Origin: a bacterium UBP14_UBA6098
GTDB lineage: Bacteria > UBP14 > UBA6098
Assembly (NCBI GenBank): GCA_002428525.1
Contig: DIWU01000016.1
Location: forward strand, 1-41,327
Length of the DNA: 41,327 bases
Reading direction: 5' to 3'
In this document: one piece after another, positions 41,280 to 41,327 of the stretch
Layout of the letters: every line of letters starts with the position of its first letter
Position numbering within the stretch: the stretch's first letter is position 1
The notes under the pieces: generated by a model
Told to the model about the DNA's origin: nothing
Database searches by the model: none
Seen by the model: only the letters and a program-made list of their open reading frames with translations
Made by a program: the position numbers and the translations under genes

Positions 41280-41327
41280 GGTTTCTTCTTCTCCATTCAT
41301 GGAGATTTTCATAGGAGGCGGCGAGAG

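Noticed and set aside
41299..41327. A possible gene start (MEIFIGGGE) at the right edge
   Set aside because: Only nine codons are visible, there is no ribosome site before the ATG, and the ATG lies within the palindrome CTCCATTCATGGAG, which may instead be a weak terminator of tRNA-Lys.

Overview
The window looks like chromosomal DNA of an uncultivated, diderm, probably anaerobic bacterium from the FCB superphylum or a nearby candidate phylum (WOR-3/TA06/Cloacimonadota-like). This placement is inference. It rests on five large exported proteins that end in a FlgD-like C-terminal sorting domain (PNPFN, then an SGIY-type motif, then a basic last residue), on a ferredoxin-thioredoxin reductase/rubredoxin fusion, on MEP-pathway isoprenoid and DXP-type vitamin B6 genes, and on SppA, MscS and DUF4139 envelope genes. 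Most genes use G/C-ending codons. The first gene, and the stretch around 25080-25560, are clearly AT-richer.

Layout. 1-3443: two exported proteins on the minus strand (the first runs off the left edge), separated by two tiny tandem ORFs that I cannot identify and by an AT-rich gap. 3550-6432: a membrane-anchored AmrS-type radical SAM enzyme; a repeat-flanked gap with a dead transposase fragment; a ferredoxin-thioredoxin reductase/rubredoxin plus glutaredoxin pair; and an alkyltransferase-like DNA-repair protein. 6493-12744: a tight plus-strand operon (DUF4139 protein, MscS channel, glycogen synthase, nucleotidyltransferase/phosphohexomutase fusion). 12746-15370: a minus-strand pair, FG-GAP propeller protein then pyrimidine-nucleoside phosphorylase. 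15643-18840: polA and ispF, converging with no gap. 19029-25902: two exported plus-strand proteins (cohesin-like domain; GH18 domain) and a lone leuD. 26108-30678: pdxJ-xseA, a 58-residue membrane protein on the opposite strand, then ytxH-like, DUF948, ddl and ssb. 30694-34747: ptsI, sppA and a MIP18/SufT-family gene. 34883-40258: a 1791-residue exported multidomain protein. 40511-41279: a flavin reductase and tRNA-Lys.

No CRISPR array, intact mobile element, prophage or obvious defence system is present. The signals I consider most worth following are: (i) a recurring promoter pattern, TTGnnn then 16-17 bases then TAnnTT, in front of twelve transcription units; (ii) the tandem mini-ORFs at 1594-1863; (iii) dispersed TTTACCC-type intergenic repeats, one set beside a transposase relic; (iv) an inverted repeat plus a third copy of its arm upstream of pdxJ; (v) the FTR-rubredoxin/glutaredoxin redox cassette; and (vi) several genes whose -10 box lies so close to the start codon that the mRNA may be leaderless.
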